Source of the DNA: Methylobacterium sp. NMS14P
GTDB lineage: Bacteria > Pseudomonadota > Alphaproteobacteria > Rhizobiales > Beijerinckiaceae
Direction: 5' to 3'
DNA length: 64,000 bases
NCBI RefSeq assembly: GCF_028583545.1
Contig: NZ_CP087106.1
Span: 1,488,001 to 1,552,000 of the forward strand
This document shows, in pieces, positions 16,552-26,066 of this stretch. The notes beneath the pieces were generated by a model. The model was not told where the DNA came from, did not search any database, and saw nothing but the letters and a program-made list of their open reading frames with translations. A program made the position numbers and the translations under genes. The number at the start of each line of letters is the position of its first letter. The stretch's first letter is position 1.

Positions 16552-19512
16552 ATGGACAGGCACGGCCAGGAGGCGGGGGCGAGCACGGCCGCGGACACGG
16601 CTGCGGACACGGCTGCGGACACGGCTGCGGACACGGCTGCGAGCACAGGTTCGGGCACGGCCGGGGAAGCGGCCGCGGAATGGACCCTCGGTCCGGTCGT
16701 GGTGGCCTTCGACCGGGCCGGGCACGGCGCCTTCTGGCCGGCCGACCGGGCGCTGCCCGCCGGCTGGACACGGGCGCACGGCCCCTGCGGGATCGCGGCG
16801 GCGCGGGACTGGATCGCGGATCCGGCGCGGGTGCCCGAAGCCGCGTCCGCGCTCGCCCCCGACGCCGACCGCGAGAGCGTCCCGGCCCGGCTCGCCCGCC
16901 TCGCCGCCGCCGAGCCCGAGCGCCCGGCGGTGCTGTTCGGGACCCGGACCCTGACCCGGGGCGAGCTCGACGCCCGGGCCGGCGCCCTCGCGGTCGCGCT
17001 CGCGGCGCGCGGGATCGGGCGCGGCCACCGGGTCGCGGTGGCGCTGGAGCGCGCGCCGGAGATCATCGTGGCGCTGCTCGGGGTGCTGCGGGCCGGCGCG
17101 GCCTTCCTGCCCGTCGACCCCGCCTACCCGGCCGCCCGCGTCCACGGGATGCTGGCGGATGCCGGCATCGCGCAGTGCCTCACCACCCCCGCGATCGCCG
17201 CGCGCCTGGAGCTGCCCGCGGGCATCGCCCGGCTCGATCCCGCCGCGCTGGAGGCTGCCTCGGACGGCCCCGTTCCCGCCCTGCCGGAGCCGGGGGACGC
17301 CGCCTACCTGATCTACACGTCGGGCTCGACCGGGACGCCGAAGGGCGTGCTGGTGGAGCACGGGCCGCTGGCGATGCACTGCCGCACCACGGCCGAGGCC
17401 TACGCGATGGACGCGGAATCGCGCGAACTCCACGTCCTGTCCTTCGCGTTCGACGGCGCCCACGAGCGCTGGATGACGCCGCTCGTCGCCGGCGGCTGCA
17501 TCGTGCTGCGCGGACCCGAGCTCTGGACCGCCGCCGAGACCCTGGCGCAGATCCGCCGCCACCGGGTGACCCATGCGGGCTTCCCCACGAGCTTCATCGG
17601 ACAGCTCGCCGAATGGGCCGAGCGCCTGGGCGAGGCCCCCCCGGTCCAGGTCTACTCCTTCGGCGGCGAGGGGATGCCCCGGGAGACCTTCGCGCGGCTC
17701 GGCCGCGCCCTGAAGCCCCGGCTGCTGATCAACGGCTACGGCCCGACCGAGTGCGTGATCTCGCCCCTCGTCTGGGCAGTGCCGCCGGACGCGACCTTCG
17801 CCGAGCCCTACGCGCCGATCGGCGGCCCGGTCGGGGCGCGGGCGGCGTACGTGCTGGGGCCCGACCTCGGGCCGGTCGCGGACGGCGCGACCGGCGAGCT
17901 CTACATCGGCGGCGGCCTCGCCCGGGGCTACTGGGAGCGCCCGGCGCTCACCGCCGAGCGCTTCCTGCCGGACCCGTTCGCCGCGGGCGGCGGCCGGATG
18001 TACCGCACCGGCGACCGGGTCCGGCGGCGACCGGACGGAACCCTGGCCTTCGCGGGGCGGGCGGACGATCAGGTCAAGATCCGCGGCTACCGGATCGAGA
18101 TCGGCGAGGTCGAGGCGGCCCTGCGCGCCCTGCCGGGGGTCGCGGAGGCCGCGATCCTGCGCCGGCAGGGTCCGGCCGGCGCCTATCTCGCGGGCTACGT
18201 CGTGCCGGCACGCGGACGCCGACCGGAGCCCGGACGCCTCCGTGCCGGCCTCGCCCGCACCCTGCCGGAGCCGATGGTGCCGGCGAGCCTGACGATCCTC
18301 GACCGGCTGCCGGTCACCGCCAGCGGCAAGGTCGACCGCAACGCCCTGCCGGATCCCGCCGCCGACGACCGGCGCGGGCGCCCGCCCGGGACCGCCACGG
18401 AGCGGCGCCTCGCCGGGATCTGGTCCGAGTGCCTGGGCTTCCCGGTCCGGGTGGCGGACCGGCGCTTCTTCGCGCTCGGCGGCGATTCCCTGTCGGCCCT
18501 GCGGCTGGTGGCGCGCCTGCGCCTCATCGCCCCGCGGGGCGGGATCGGCGTGGCGGATCTCCTGCGCGACCCGACCGTCGCGGAGCTGGCGGCCCGGATC
18601 GACGCCGGATCGGAGGCCGACGAGGAGGGCCTCGCGCCCGTGGTCCGGCTGTCCGCCGGCCGGCCGGGGAGCGGGCGGCCGCTGCTGGTGCTGTTCCCGG
18701 GGCTGCTCGTCAGCACCCGGGAGTACGAGCCCCTGGTGGCCCATCTCGGCCCCGACCAGGAGGCGCACGGCTTCCTGTGCGCCTCCCTGGTCGAGGCGGT
18801 CCGGCCCCTGCCGACCGTGGCCGAGCTCGCGGAGGCCTATGCCGAGCGGGTGCGCGACCTGATGCGCGGCCGCGCGGGGTCCTGCGTCTTCCTCGGCTGG
18901 TCCTGGGGCGGCGTGCTCGCCTACGAGACCGCCCGGCGGCTCGGCCCGCGCTTCCCCCTGGACTGGGTCGGCATGCTCGACGCCTGCGGCCTGGAGGCCA
19001 ACTTCGCCCCGGGCGCCGGCCGGCCGATCGAGCCCGCGGAGCGGGCGGCACACGAGGCCCTCGTCGAGGCCTGGCTCGCGCGCGCGCCGATGCGCGCGCA
19101 CTGGGAGGCCCTGCGCGCCCGCATGGACCCGGAGGCCGCGGTGCAGTTCCTGCGCTTCCTGGCCGCCGAGCCGCAGCCCCTGCCGGCCGACGGTCCCGAG
19201 GTCGGCAGCCGGGAGCGGATGCTCTGGACGCTCGTCGACCACGCGATCCAGTTCCGGGCCCTCCGCCTGGAGCCCGGCACGGTGCCGGTCCGCAGCTTCG
19301 TGGCGGCGGAGTCGCGGGCCCGCGGCCTGCCGGTGATCGACTGGGCGCCCCTCACCGACCGGCTCCTCGGGGTGGAGACCGTCCCCGAGACGGATCACCT
19401 CGACATCGTCCTGTCGCCGCACCTCCACGACCGGATCGCCGCGCTGACGGCGCCGCTCGCCGAGGCCCCCGCGCGGTCCCCCGCGCGAGCCCCCGCCTGG
19501 ACGGCCGCCTGA
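16552..19512 (+). CDS. single-module synthetase: MbtH-like - adenylation - carrier - thioesterase
   Basis: 986 residues. Residues ~43-95 resemble an MbtH protein ([16 protein letters not shown]). The adenylation domain has all core motifs ([11 protein letters not shown] ~254, NGYGPTE ~393, [17 protein letters not shown] ~592). A carrier domain follows (LGGDSL, Ser ~645), then a thioesterase (GWSWG ~782; His near ~948). There is no condensation domain. A 12-base repeat encodes a low-complexity N-terminus (16591-16638). ATG 16552 is 8 bases after AGGAG. It presumably activates the N-hydroxy-N-acyl amino acid, and the thioesterase oligomerises or releases it. Divergent from the acyltransferase gene. 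Confidence 0.9.
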   Translation: MDRHGQEAGASTAADTAADTAADTAADTAASTGSGTAGEAAAEWTLGPVVVAFDRAGHGAFWPADRALPAGWTRAHGPCGIAAARDWIADPARVPEAASALAPDADRESVPARLARLAAAEPERPAVLFGTRTLTRGELDARAGALAVALAARGIGRGHRVAVALERAPEIIVALLGVLRAGAAFLPVDPAYPAARVHGMLADAGIAQCLTTPAIAARLELPAGIARLDPAALEAASDGPVPALPEPGDAAYLIYTSGSTGTPKGVLVEHGPLAMHCRTTAEAYAMDAESRELHVLSFAFDGAHERWMTPLVAGGCIVLRGPELWTAAETLAQIRRHRVTHAGFPTSFIGQLAEWAERLGEAPPVQVYSFGGEGMPRETFARLGRALKPRLLINGYGPTECVISPLVWAVPPDATFAEPYAPIGGPVGARAAYVLGPDLGPVADGATGELYIGGGLARGYWERPALTAERFLPDPFAAGGGRMYRTGDRVRRRPDGTLAFAGRADDQVKIRGYRIEIGEVEAALRALPGVAEAAILRRQGPAGAYLAGYVVPARGRRPEPGRLRAGLARTLPEPMVPASLTILDRLPVTASGKVDRNALPDPAADDRRGRPPGTATERRLAGIWSECLGFPVRVADRRFFALGGDSLSALRLVARLRLIAPRGGIGVADLLRDPTVAELAARIDAGSEADEEGLAPVVRLSAGRPGSGRPLLVLFPGLLVSTREYEPLVAHLGPDQEAHGFLCASLVEAVRPLPTVAELAEAYAERVRDLMRGRAGSCVFLGWSWGGVLAYETARRLGPRFPLDWVGMLDACGLEANFAPGAGRPIEPAERAAHEALVEAWLARAPMRAHWEALRARMDPEAAVQFLRFLAAEPQPLPADGPEVGSRERMLWTLVDHAIQFRALRLEPGTVPVRSFVAAESRARGLPVIDWAPLTDRLLGVETVPETDHLDIVLSPHLHDRIAALTAPLAEAPARSPARAPAWTAA
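16591..16638 (+). repeat. four tandem copies of a 12-base unit inside the synthetase gene
   Basis: Unit GCGGACACGGCT repeated four times in frame, encoding repeated Ala-Asp-Thr-Ala between the start codon and the MbtH-like domain. Copy number can change without breaking the frame. Confidence 0.9.
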
Positions 19513-19513
19513 C

Positions 19514-20287
19514 ATGCAGGAGCTCGAACCGACCTTCGACACCCTGCGCGACGCCCATGTGGCGGCGCTCACCGGCTCCCTGATCGACGGCCTCGAGCAC
19601 GGCCCCGGCGGTGCCGGCTACGTCTGGTCGCGCAGCATCCCGGATCCGACCCTGAACTTCGCCTTCGGGGTGCGCCGTCCCGACCAGTTCGCCTGGGCGG
19701 GCGCGGCGGCCCTCGGGCGCGCCCGGGCGCCGGCCTTCCTGGCCCGGGACGACGGGGAGATCGCGCTGCTGCGCGCCCTGTTCGAGCCCGCGATCCTCTA
19801 CCCGGCGAGCTGGATGGTGGCGCGGGGTCTTCCGGCGCCGGCTCCGCCCGGCAGCGCCGTCACCGTGCAGGCGACGCCCGCGCCGGGGCCGGATTTCGAG
19901 CGGGTCTTCGCCCACCTGTCCGACGCGCCGGCCGTGCGGACCCATCTGCGCCGCTACTACATCCCGGCGCTGCGAGCGGCCCGGGGCCGGCCCGGCCTCG
20001 CGGCGCTGCACCTCGTCCTGCGCGACGCCGCCGGGCCGGCGGCCTGCGCCAGCCTCTACCTGCGCGGCGAGACCGCGGGGCTGTACAATGTCAGCACGCG
20101 GGCCGACCGGCAGCGCCGCGGCCTCGGCACCGCCGTGACGGTCGCGGCCCTGCGCGAGGCGCGGGCGCGGGGGGCCGGCCAGGTCTTCCTGCAATGCCCG
20201 GCCGGGGGCAGGATCGAGGCGCTCTACGCCAGGGTGGGCTTCCGGACGGCCTGCGCGCCGACCCTGCTGTGCACGACCCCGCCCTGA
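19514..20287 (+). CDS. GNAT-family N-acetyltransferase
   Basis: 257 residues, starting one base after the synthetase stop, so almost certainly co-translated. The C-terminal half has the acetyl-CoA loop of GNAT enzymes (VSTRADRQRRGLGTAVTVAALREARARGA) and the following beta-bulge (QVFLQCPAGGRIEALYARVGF). The first ~120 residues are a separate, unrecognised region. In this context it may modify the siderophore or its precursor, or act as self-protection; the second option is only a guess. Confidence 0.75.
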   Translation: MQELEPTFDTLRDAHVAALTGSLIDGLEHGPGGAGYVWSRSIPDPTLNFAFGVRRPDQFAWAGAAALGRARAPAFLARDDGEIALLRALFEPAILYPASWMVARGLPAPAPPGSAVTVQATPAPGPDFERVFAHLSDAPAVRTHLRRYYIPALRAARGRPGLAALHLVLRDAAGPAACASLYLRGETAGLYNVSTRADRQRRGLGTAVTVAALREARARGAGQVFLQCPAGGRIEALYARVGFRTACAPTLLCTTPP

Positions 20288-20298
20288 CCGGCACCCGC

Positions 20299-20616
20299 TC
20301 AGAACGGCTCCGCACCGTACCCGTAGGGCGTGACGCTGAGGACGAACCCGATCTCCGCCTCCGCGTCGCGCAGGACGAGCGCGCTGGCCGGACCGGTCAC
20401 GACCTTGCCCCGGCCCTCGATCCGGGCCCCGTACCGGCCGCGGGACCCGAGGGCGGCCAGCGCCGCGAGGGCGCGCCGCGCCGCCCGCGCGCGGCGGACG
20501 CCGTTCTCGTCGAGCCAGACCGCCTCGTCGGCGGGCCAGACCCGCAGGGGCAGAGGCTTCCCGGCGCCGCGCGCGGGCGGCCGCGGGACCGCGGCGAGGC
20601 GCGCGCGGATCCTCAC
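20299..20616 (-). CDS. small hypothetical protein coupled to the SGNH hydrolase
   Basis: 105 residues, no recognised family. GTG 20616 overlaps the TGA of the upstream hydrolase gene (GTGA), the junction used repeatedly in this genome, which supports reality. The N-terminus is Arg/Pro-rich; the C-terminal half (RGKVVTGPASALVLRDAE) looks like a small beta-rich domain. The gene converges on the GNAT gene with an 11-base gap. Confidence 0.55.
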   Translation of the reverse strand: MRIRARLAAVPRPPARGAGKPLPLRVWPADEAVWLDENGVRRARAARRALAALAALGSRGRYGARIEGRGKVVTGPASALVLRDAEAEIGFVLSVTPYGYGAEPF

Positions 20617-21359
20617 GGGCGGCCGATCCAGGCCGCGCGCAGGACCCGCAGGGGCGCGGCCGGAGCGGCCCTGCGGGTCCTGCGCGCGGGCGGGACCGCG
20701 TCGACCACCCCCATATCGGCCGCCACCGCGCGGGCGAGCGCCGCGGCCAGGGGCGCGTAATCGGCCAGATGCACGCCGTCCCGGTGGAGGCCCGCGCCGG
20801 CGAGGCCGCCGGTGCCGGATCGCCACGCCGCGAACGGGTCGATGAAGGCGTGGCCCCCCGCGGCGCAGAGCGCGGCCAGGCGATCCGAGAAGGCCGCGAC
20901 GGCGTCGGGATCCCGGCCGGTCACCCCGGCACCGATCGGCGGGATCGCGGCGACGAAGACCTGCGCGGCCCAGGCCTCCAGGCGGCGCAGGATGCCCCCG
21001 ACATCGGCCTCGAACCGGTCGATCACCCGGGCCCGCTCGGGATGCCGCCAGCGCTGGATGTCGTTGGTGCCGATGATCAGCACCGCGGCCGCGCAGCGGA
21101 CGGGGACGCGCAGCGCCGCGAGCTGGCGACCGCAATCGGCCGCGGTGCTGCCGCCGACCGCGATGTTGATGCAGGGCCGGCCGCCGAGATCCGGCGCGCC
21201 GACGAACTCCGCGTGGGAATTGCCGGCGAGCAGCACGCTGTCGGGCGCGGCCGCCCGGAGCGCCGCGCGGATGCCGGGACGCCGCTCGGCGAAGCGATGC
21301 CCGACGATCCGCCCGTGCCGCCAGTGCCGGGCCGCGGTCTCGATCCAGTGGGCGCCCAT
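20613..21359 (-). CDS. SGNH/GDSL-family hydrolase
   Basis: 248 residues. SGNH blocks are visible: nucleophile block LLAGNSHAEF (GNS in place of GDS), glycine block VGGSTAAD, asparagine block IIGTNDIQRW, and the Asp-His pair DGVHLADYA. It is therefore an esterase or acyl-hydrolase. No signal peptide is seen, so it is cytoplasmic. ATG 21359 has AAGGA about six bases upstream. It sits next to the siderophore island on the opposite strand, so a role in handling the ester or acyl product is possible but unproven. Confidence 0.8.
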   Translation of the reverse strand: MGAHWIETAARHWRHGRIVGHRFAERRPGIRAALRAAAPDSVLLAGNSHAEFVGAPDLGGRPCINIAVGGSTAADCGRQLAALRVPVRCAAAVLIIGTNDIQRWRHPERARVIDRFEADVGGILRRLEAWAAQVFVAAIPPIGAGVTGRDPDAVAAFSDRLAALCAAGGHAFIDPFAAWRSGTGGLAGAGLHRDGVHLADYAPLAAALARAVAADMGVVDAVPPARRTRRAAPAAPLRVLRAAWIGRP

Positions 21360-21717
21360 GGCAGTCCTTGATCAGGCGTGAGGGATCGGCTGCTCCCGGA
21401 CGGTCGGGACCGGGGACGACGGGCCGGCCCGCCGCCCGGATGCGGGCGCCACCCGGCCGCGCGCGGCCGAACGACTTGCCGCCGCGCGATGAAGCGCCGG
21501 AAACAATGGGAAAACACTTGGCGAAACACTTGACGATACGGCTCAATACATCGGACCGCCGTCACGTTCTATATGTGGGAAAAAATCACACGTCAATCGC
21601 GACACGGGCGCGATCGAGCCCAGGTGCTGGGCCGGACGCCTTCCGGCGGCCGCGCCGCCGCGCTACCTCGGGGATCGCGGGGCGCCGTCGGCCGCCCGGA
21701 AGCGTCGGGGAGCCAGG
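21360..21717. other. divergent intergenic region
   Basis: No gene is supported. Positions ~21500-21600 form an AT-rich island and contain a nine-base direct repeat AAACACTTG at 21512-21520 and 21524-21532, spaced 12 bases start to start (about one helical turn), the arrangement expected of an activator site. Promoters for the SGNH hydrolase (leftward) and SDR (rightward) should lie here. Confidence 0.4.
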
Positions 21718-22494
21718 ATGGCCAGCGAGATGATCAGGGACCGGGTCTTCATCGTCACGGGCGCGGGCTCGGGCCTCGGGGAGGCGGCGGCGCGGGGCCT
21801 CGCGGCGGCGGGAGCCCGGGTGGTCGTGGCCGACATCGCCCGGGAGGCCGGCACCCGGGTGGCGGCGGAGCTCGGGGCGCAGGCCCGCTTCGTCGAGACG
21901 GACGTCACCCGCGAGGCGGACGGCGCGGCGGCGGTCCGGACGGCGCTCAACGCGTTCGGGCACCTCCACGGGCTCGTGAACTGCGCCGGCATCGCGCCGG
22001 GGGAGAAGGTGGTCGGCCGCGACGGGCCGCACCGGCTCGAGACCTTCGCGCGGGCGGTCTCGGTCAACCTCGTCGGCACGTTCAACATGATCCGGCTGGC
22101 CGCCGACGCCATCGCCCGGGAGGCGCCGGACGGGGCGGGCGCCCGGGGCGTGATCGTGAACACCGCCTCGATCGCGGCCTTCGACGGCCAGATCGGGCAG
22201 GCCGCCTACGCGGCCTCGAAGGGCGGGGTGGTGTCCATGACCCTGCCGATCGCCCGGGAACTCGCCCGGCACGGCATCCGGGTGGTCACCATCGCGCCGG
22301 GCATCTTCGAGACGCCGATGATGGCGGGCCTGCCCCAGGACGTGCAGGACACGCTCGGCCAGAGCGTGCCGTTCCCGCCGCGCCTCGGCCGCCCGTCGGA
22401 ATACGCCGACCTCGTCCGCCACATCTGCGAGAACCCGATGCTGAACGGCGAGACCGTCCGGCTCGACGGGGCGCTGCGGATGCCGCCGCGCTGA
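21718..22494 (+). CDS. SDR-family 3-hydroxyacyl-CoA dehydrogenase-like oxidoreductase
   Basis: 258 residues, short-chain dehydrogenase. Cofactor loop TGAGSGLG, structural NCAG, catalytic Ser ([13 protein letters not shown]) and YAASKGG are intact. The order of features and the tail ([37 protein letters not shown]) match the type-2 3-hydroxyacyl-CoA / 17-beta-hydroxysteroid dehydrogenase group, so NAD-dependent oxidation of 3-hydroxyacyl-CoA is likely. An alternative start is ATG 21730. It ends four bases from the convergent small gene. Confidence 0.88.
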   Translation: MASEMIRDRVFIVTGAGSGLGEAAARGLAAAGARVVVADIAREAGTRVAAELGAQARFVETDVTREADGAAAVRTALNAFGHLHGLVNCAGIAPGEKVVGRDGPHRLETFARAVSVNLVGTFNMIRLAADAIAREAPDGAGARGVIVNTASIAAFDGQIGQAAYAASKGGVVSMTLPIARELARHGIRVVTIAPGIFETPMMAGLPQDVQDTLGQSVPFPPRLGRPSEYADLVRHICENPMLNGETVRLDGALRMPPR

Positions 22495-22498
22495 CGGC

Positions 22499-22747
22499 TC
22501 AGCCGATCGACACGCTGGTCAACACCTCGGCGGCGCGGCGGACCTCGGCGGCGATCATCTCCTCGCTCGGGCCGTCGATCGGCATGTCCGACAGGATCGC
22601 CGCCACGTCGCGCTTCACGTCCTCGCGGATCTCCGGGTTCTCCTCGGAGAGCCGCCCGATCAGGACGCCGAGCACGATCTCCAGGGCGGACAGCTTGGCG
22701 TGCAGGCGGGTGAACTCGTCCAGCGGCTCGGGCTCGTGCGCGGTCAT
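22499..22747 (-). CDS. small acidic hypothetical protein
   Basis: 82 residues, helical and acidic (ENPEIREDVKRDVAAIL, SEEMIAAEVRRAAEVL), probably a cytoplasmic helical bundle or dimer. ATG 22747 has GGAG about eight bases upstream; an ATG at 22759 would add four residues. No family recognised and no membrane segment. It converges on the SDR gene. Confidence 0.6.
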   Translation of the reverse strand: MTAHEPEPLDEFTRLHAKLSALEIVLGVLIGRLSEENPEIREDVKRDVAAILSDMPIDGPSEEMIAAEVRRAAEVLTSVSIG

Positions 22748-22973
22748 GACCGGCTCCATCGGAGAAATGTCCGCCGTCGCCCAGGGGCGCGCCGGAACGT
22801 CCGCGTGTCATACAGGGGCGCCGGCCCTCCGTCTCGCCGGGCCGTCGACCCCGCGTGGCCCGATGCTCGGCCCGGGGGCCAGGAGCCGAATTTTTTCCCG
22901 ATCGCGGGCAACCGGATTTCCGGACCCGACGTTTCACGCATCCGCGAACGAACCCGCGAAGGGACACCCCGCC

Positions 22974-23543
22974 ATGATCACCCGTCTCACCGCCGCAGCC
23001 GGCCTCCTGGCCCTCTCCACCGGCCTCGCCCTGGCCCAGACGCCCACCGCGACGCCGGCCGAGCCCGCCACGAAGGCCGACAGCAACATGAAGGAGTGGC
23101 AGGTCGCCAAGGTCGCCAAGGTCGGCCTCGCCCAGGCGCTGGCCACCGCCGAGTCGCAGGGCGACGAGAAGGGCGGCCGCGCCATCGACGCCGATTTCGA
23201 GAAGGCCGACAGCAAGGATCCGGCCCACTACGCGATCAAGGTCGTGTACCCGAGCGGCAAGCTCGTCGAGTACGGCATCAACGCCGATACCGGCGCCCTC
23301 TACAAGACCGAGAACCAGCCGATCGAGCGCTACTTCACCCGGCTGAAGGCCTCCGACTTCCAGAACGCCAAGACCTCCCTGAAGGACGCGCTCGCCATCG
23401 CCGAGCAGAAGGCCGGCGGCGGCAAGGCCTACGAGGCCGAGGTCGAGAAGGACGGCTCCGCGGTCCAGTACGAGATCAAGGTCGCCGGCGCCGACAAGGA
23501 GCAGGAGGTCAAGGTCGGGCCGGACGGCAAGGTCCTGAACTGA
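22974..23543 (+). CDS. exported PepSY-domain protein
   Basis: 189 residues with a signal peptide (TRLTAAAGLLALSTGLALAQ). Two PepSY-like repeats follow: VGLAQALATAESQGD...HYAIKVVYPSGKLVEYGINADTGAL and TSLKDALAIAEQKAGG...QYEIKVAGADKEQEVKVGPDGKVL. PepSY proteins are periplasmic and often inhibit proteases or bind metal or peptide; the exact role is unknown. The stop region is tandemly duplicated (CCTGAACTGAGAT-type repeat at 23534-23556), and a hairpin follows. Confidence 0.8.
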   Translation: MITRLTAAAGLLALSTGLALAQTPTATPAEPATKADSNMKEWQVAKVAKVGLAQALATAESQGDEKGGRAIDADFEKADSKDPAHYAIKVVYPSGKLVEYGINADTGALYKTENQPIERYFTRLKASDFQNAKTSLKDALAIAEQKAGGGKAYEAEVEKDGSAVQYEIKVAGADKEQEVKVGPDGKVLN

Positions 23544-23562
23544 GATCCTGAACTGAGGTCCG

Positions 23563-23592
23563 GGGCTGCGGTAGTGAAGGCTGCCGCAGCCC
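23563..23592 (+). terminator. hairpin after the PepSY gene
   Basis: Perfect nine-base arms (GGGCTGCGG at 23563-23571, complement at 23584-23592) around a 12-base loop, 20 bases after the PepSY stop. No T-run. Likely terminator. Confidence 0.55.
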
Positions 23593-23735
23593 GCCCCGTC
23601 CTCGCTCCGCGCGCGAGGACGTTCGGGTCCGTTCGGTTGCTGCATCCTGTCGCTCTACCGTCCGGGGAGCCGTAACACCCTCACGGCGCTTCCCCCTTGC
23701 GATGCGGCCCGAGGGCCGGGGACGGGGAGGGCGGC

Positions 23736-26012
23736 ATGGACGCTGGCGCGCAGGACACCGACGGCCATCTCGGCCACGCCCACACCCGGGTCGAGGGCCC
23801 CGACAAGGTCACAGGCCGGGCCCTCTACAGCTCCGACCGCACCGGGCCGGAGACCGGCACGGCCCACGCGGCCCTGGTGACCAGCACGGTCGCCCGGGGC
23901 CGCATCACCGGGTTCGACCTCGCGGCGGCCGAGCGGGTGCCGGGGCTCCTGCGGATCTTCACCCACCGGGATCTCGCGGGCGCGGTGGCCCCGGTGAAGC
24001 ACCTGATGGCCGGCGGCTACGCCAACAGCTCGCACCGGCCGCTGGATTCCGACGCCGTCGCCTATGCCGGCCAGATCGTGGCGCTGGTCGTCGCCGAGAC
24101 CCTGGAGGCCGCCGAGGCGGCGGCCGGCGCGGTCCGGGTCGCCTACGCGGAGGCGCCCGCCGCCGGCGGCTTCGACGCGCCCGGCGCCGAGACCGTGCGC
24201 CTCGCCGACCTCAAGCCGCACCACGAGGACATCGCCCGAGGTGACGCCGAGGCGGGTCTGCGGGAGGCCACCGTCCGGGTCGAGGCGCACTACGCGACGC
24301 CGGTGCAGCACCACAACCCGATCGAGCTGTTCACCACCCGGGCCGCCTGGGACGGCGACCGGCTCACCGTGCACGAGCCGACCCGCTATGTCGGCGCCGT
24401 GCAGCACGGGCTCGCGGCGCAGCTCGGGCTCGATCCCGCGCAGGTGCGGGTGTTGGCGGGCCTGATCGGCGGCCATTTCGGCTCGAAATTCGCGCTGTCG
24501 CAGCACACCGCGCTGGTCGCCCTGGCGGCCAAGCGCCTCGGCCGGCCGGTCTCCCTAGTGCCGAGCCGGCGGCAGTGCTTCACCATCGCCAATTACCGGC
24601 CGGAATCGCGCCACCGCATCCGCCTCGGCGCCGACCGGTCGGGCCGGTTCACCGCCCTGGTGCACGAGGCCGAGACCGTGACCTCGCGCTTCGATCCCTT
24701 CGTGATGGAGGGCGCGGAGGTGACCGCGAGCCTCTACGCCTGCCCGAACATCCGCACCGAGGAGCGGGCCGTACGGGTCGACCGCAACACCCCCGGGCCG
24801 ATGCGGGCGCCCCCGGAGGTGCCGTTCCTGTTCGCCCTGGAGAGCGCCGTCGACGAGATGGCGGCGGCCCTCGGCATGGACCCGATCGCGCTGCGCCGGC
24901 GCAACGACACGGCGGTCGATCCGGTCAGCGGAAAACCGTTCTCGACCCGGCCGTTGATGGCCTGTTTCGAGGCCGGCGCGAAGGCCTTCGGCTGGTCGCG
25001 CCGGGTGCCGCGCCCGGGTGCGATGCGCGACGGTCCCTGGCGGGTGGGCCTGGGCTGCGCGACCTCGGTGCGGCCGGTGAAGATCGCCGCCGCGACGATG
25101 CGGGTCCGGCTCGGCCCGGACGGGTCGGCGGAGGTGGCCTGCGCGCATCACGAGATCGGCAACGGCATCACCACGCTGCTCGCGATGGGCGCCGCGGACG
25201 GGCTCGGCGTGCCGGTGGAGCGGGTGACGGTCCGGCTCGGCGACACGATGTTGCCGGTGGCGGGCATCTCGGGCGGATCGAGCACCACGACCAGCCTGAT
25301 GAATGCCCTGGCGCTCGGCTGCCGGCAGATCCGCGAGACCCTGGCGCAGGCCGCGACCGGGCAGGGCGGGCGCCTCGCCGGCCGCGATCCGGGCAGCCTT
25401 CGCCTCGCGGGCGGCCGGCTCGCGGCGCCGGACGGGGCTGGGATCGCGCTCGGCGAGGCCGTCGGCCCGGAAGGCGTCGAGACGGTCGCGGAGTTCGTCC
25501 CGGCGGGCGGCGACCGGGAGAAGGCGCTCGCGGGCCTGCGGCAGGGCCATATCGGGCTCGCCCTCGGTGGGGGCGGGAAGGCGGTCTCCTGGGGCTTCGG
25601 CGCGCAGTTCGCGGAGGTCCATATCCATGCCGAGACCGGGGAGATCCGGGTGGCCCGGCTCACCGGCGCCTTCGCGGCGGGGCGCGTTCTCAACCCGCTG
25701 ACCGCGAAGAGCCAGCTCATGGGCGGGATGATCTGGGGCCTCGGCTCGGCGCTGCTCGAGGAGACGGTGGTCGACGGCGCCGCCTACCGCAACCCGGATC
25801 TGGCCGAGTACCTCGTCCCGACGGCGGCCGACGCGCCGGAGGTCGAGGCGCTGCTGGTGCCCGATCCGGACGATCGGGTGGATGCGCTGGGTCTGAAGGG
25901 ACTGGGCGAACTCGGGATCATCGGGGTGAACGCGGCCATCGCCAACGCCGTCCACCACGCCACCGGCCGCCGCATCCGCAGCCTGCCGATCCGGCTGGAG
26001 GACGTGGCGTGA
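23736..26012 (+). CDS. xanthine dehydrogenase-family molybdopterin-binding subunit, orphan
   Basis: 758 residues, the large Mo-cofactor subunit of the aldehyde/xanthine oxidase family, closest in outline to PaoC/YagR. N-terminal ab-hammerhead domain (TRVEGPDKVTGRALYSSD), Mo-binding domains, and the active-site Glu in KGLGELGIIG near the C-terminus. It normally needs FAD and 2Fe-2S subunits; neither is adjacent (PepSY upstream, aldo/keto reductase convergent downstream). ATG 23736 follows GGAGGG. Partner subunits must be elsewhere, or the protein works unusually. Substrate cannot be predicted. Confidence 0.88.
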   Translation: MDAGAQDTDGHLGHAHTRVEGPDKVTGRALYSSDRTGPETGTAHAALVTSTVARGRITGFDLAAAERVPGLLRIFTHRDLAGAVAPVKHLMAGGYANSSHRPLDSDAVAYAGQIVALVVAETLEAAEAAAGAVRVAYAEAPAAGGFDAPGAETVRLADLKPHHEDIARGDAEAGLREATVRVEAHYATPVQHHNPIELFTTRAAWDGDRLTVHEPTRYVGAVQHGLAAQLGLDPAQVRVLAGLIGGHFGSKFALSQHTALVALAAKRLGRPVSLVPSRRQCFTIANYRPESRHRIRLGADRSGRFTALVHEAETVTSRFDPFVMEGAEVTASLYACPNIRTEERAVRVDRNTPGPMRAPPEVPFLFALESAVDEMAAALGMDPIALRRRNDTAVDPVSGKPFSTRPLMACFEAGAKAFGWSRRVPRPGAMRDGPWRVGLGCATSVRPVKIAAATMRVRLGPDGSAEVACAHHEIGNGITTLLAMGAADGLGVPVERVTVRLGDTMLPVAGISGGSSTTTSLMNALALGCRQIRETLAQAATGQGGRLAGRDPGSLRLAGGRLAAPDGAGIALGEAVGPEGVETVAEFVPAGGDREKALAGLRQGHIGLALGGGGKAVSWGFGAQFAEVHIHAETGEIRVARLTGAFAAGRVLNPLTAKSQLMGGMIWGLGSALLEETVVDGAAYRNPDLAEYLVPTAADAPEVEALLVPDPDDRVDALGLKGLGELGIIGVNAAIANAVHHATGRRIRSLPIRLEDVA

Positions 26013-26018
26013 GGGGGC

Positions 26019-26056
26019 GGCTCTCCCTCTCCCCGCGTGCGGGGAGAGGGAGAGCC
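26019..26056. terminator. 38-base perfect hairpin between convergent genes
   Basis: Eighteen-base perfect arms with a two-base loop (26019-26036 / 26039-26056), built on CCTCTCCCC...GGGGAGAGG. It sits between the converging Mo-subunit and aldo/keto reductase genes, so it can terminate both. A second palindrome with the same core lies at the other end of the reductase gene, so it may also be a dispersed REP-like element. Confidence 0.7.
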
Positions 26057-26066
26057 GGCCCGGCTC

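Noticed and set aside
16591..16638. CRISPR array
   Set aside because: The repeats are 12 bases with no spacers and lie in frame inside a coding region. The same applies to the repeats at 35449, 53476 and 61866.
14064..19583. A 1839-codon open frame on the plus strand
   Set aside because: It runs antisense to the N-monooxygenase and acyltransferase and out of frame through the synthetase. Its product is Arg/Gly/Pro low-complexity, typical of shadow frames in very GC-rich DNA.
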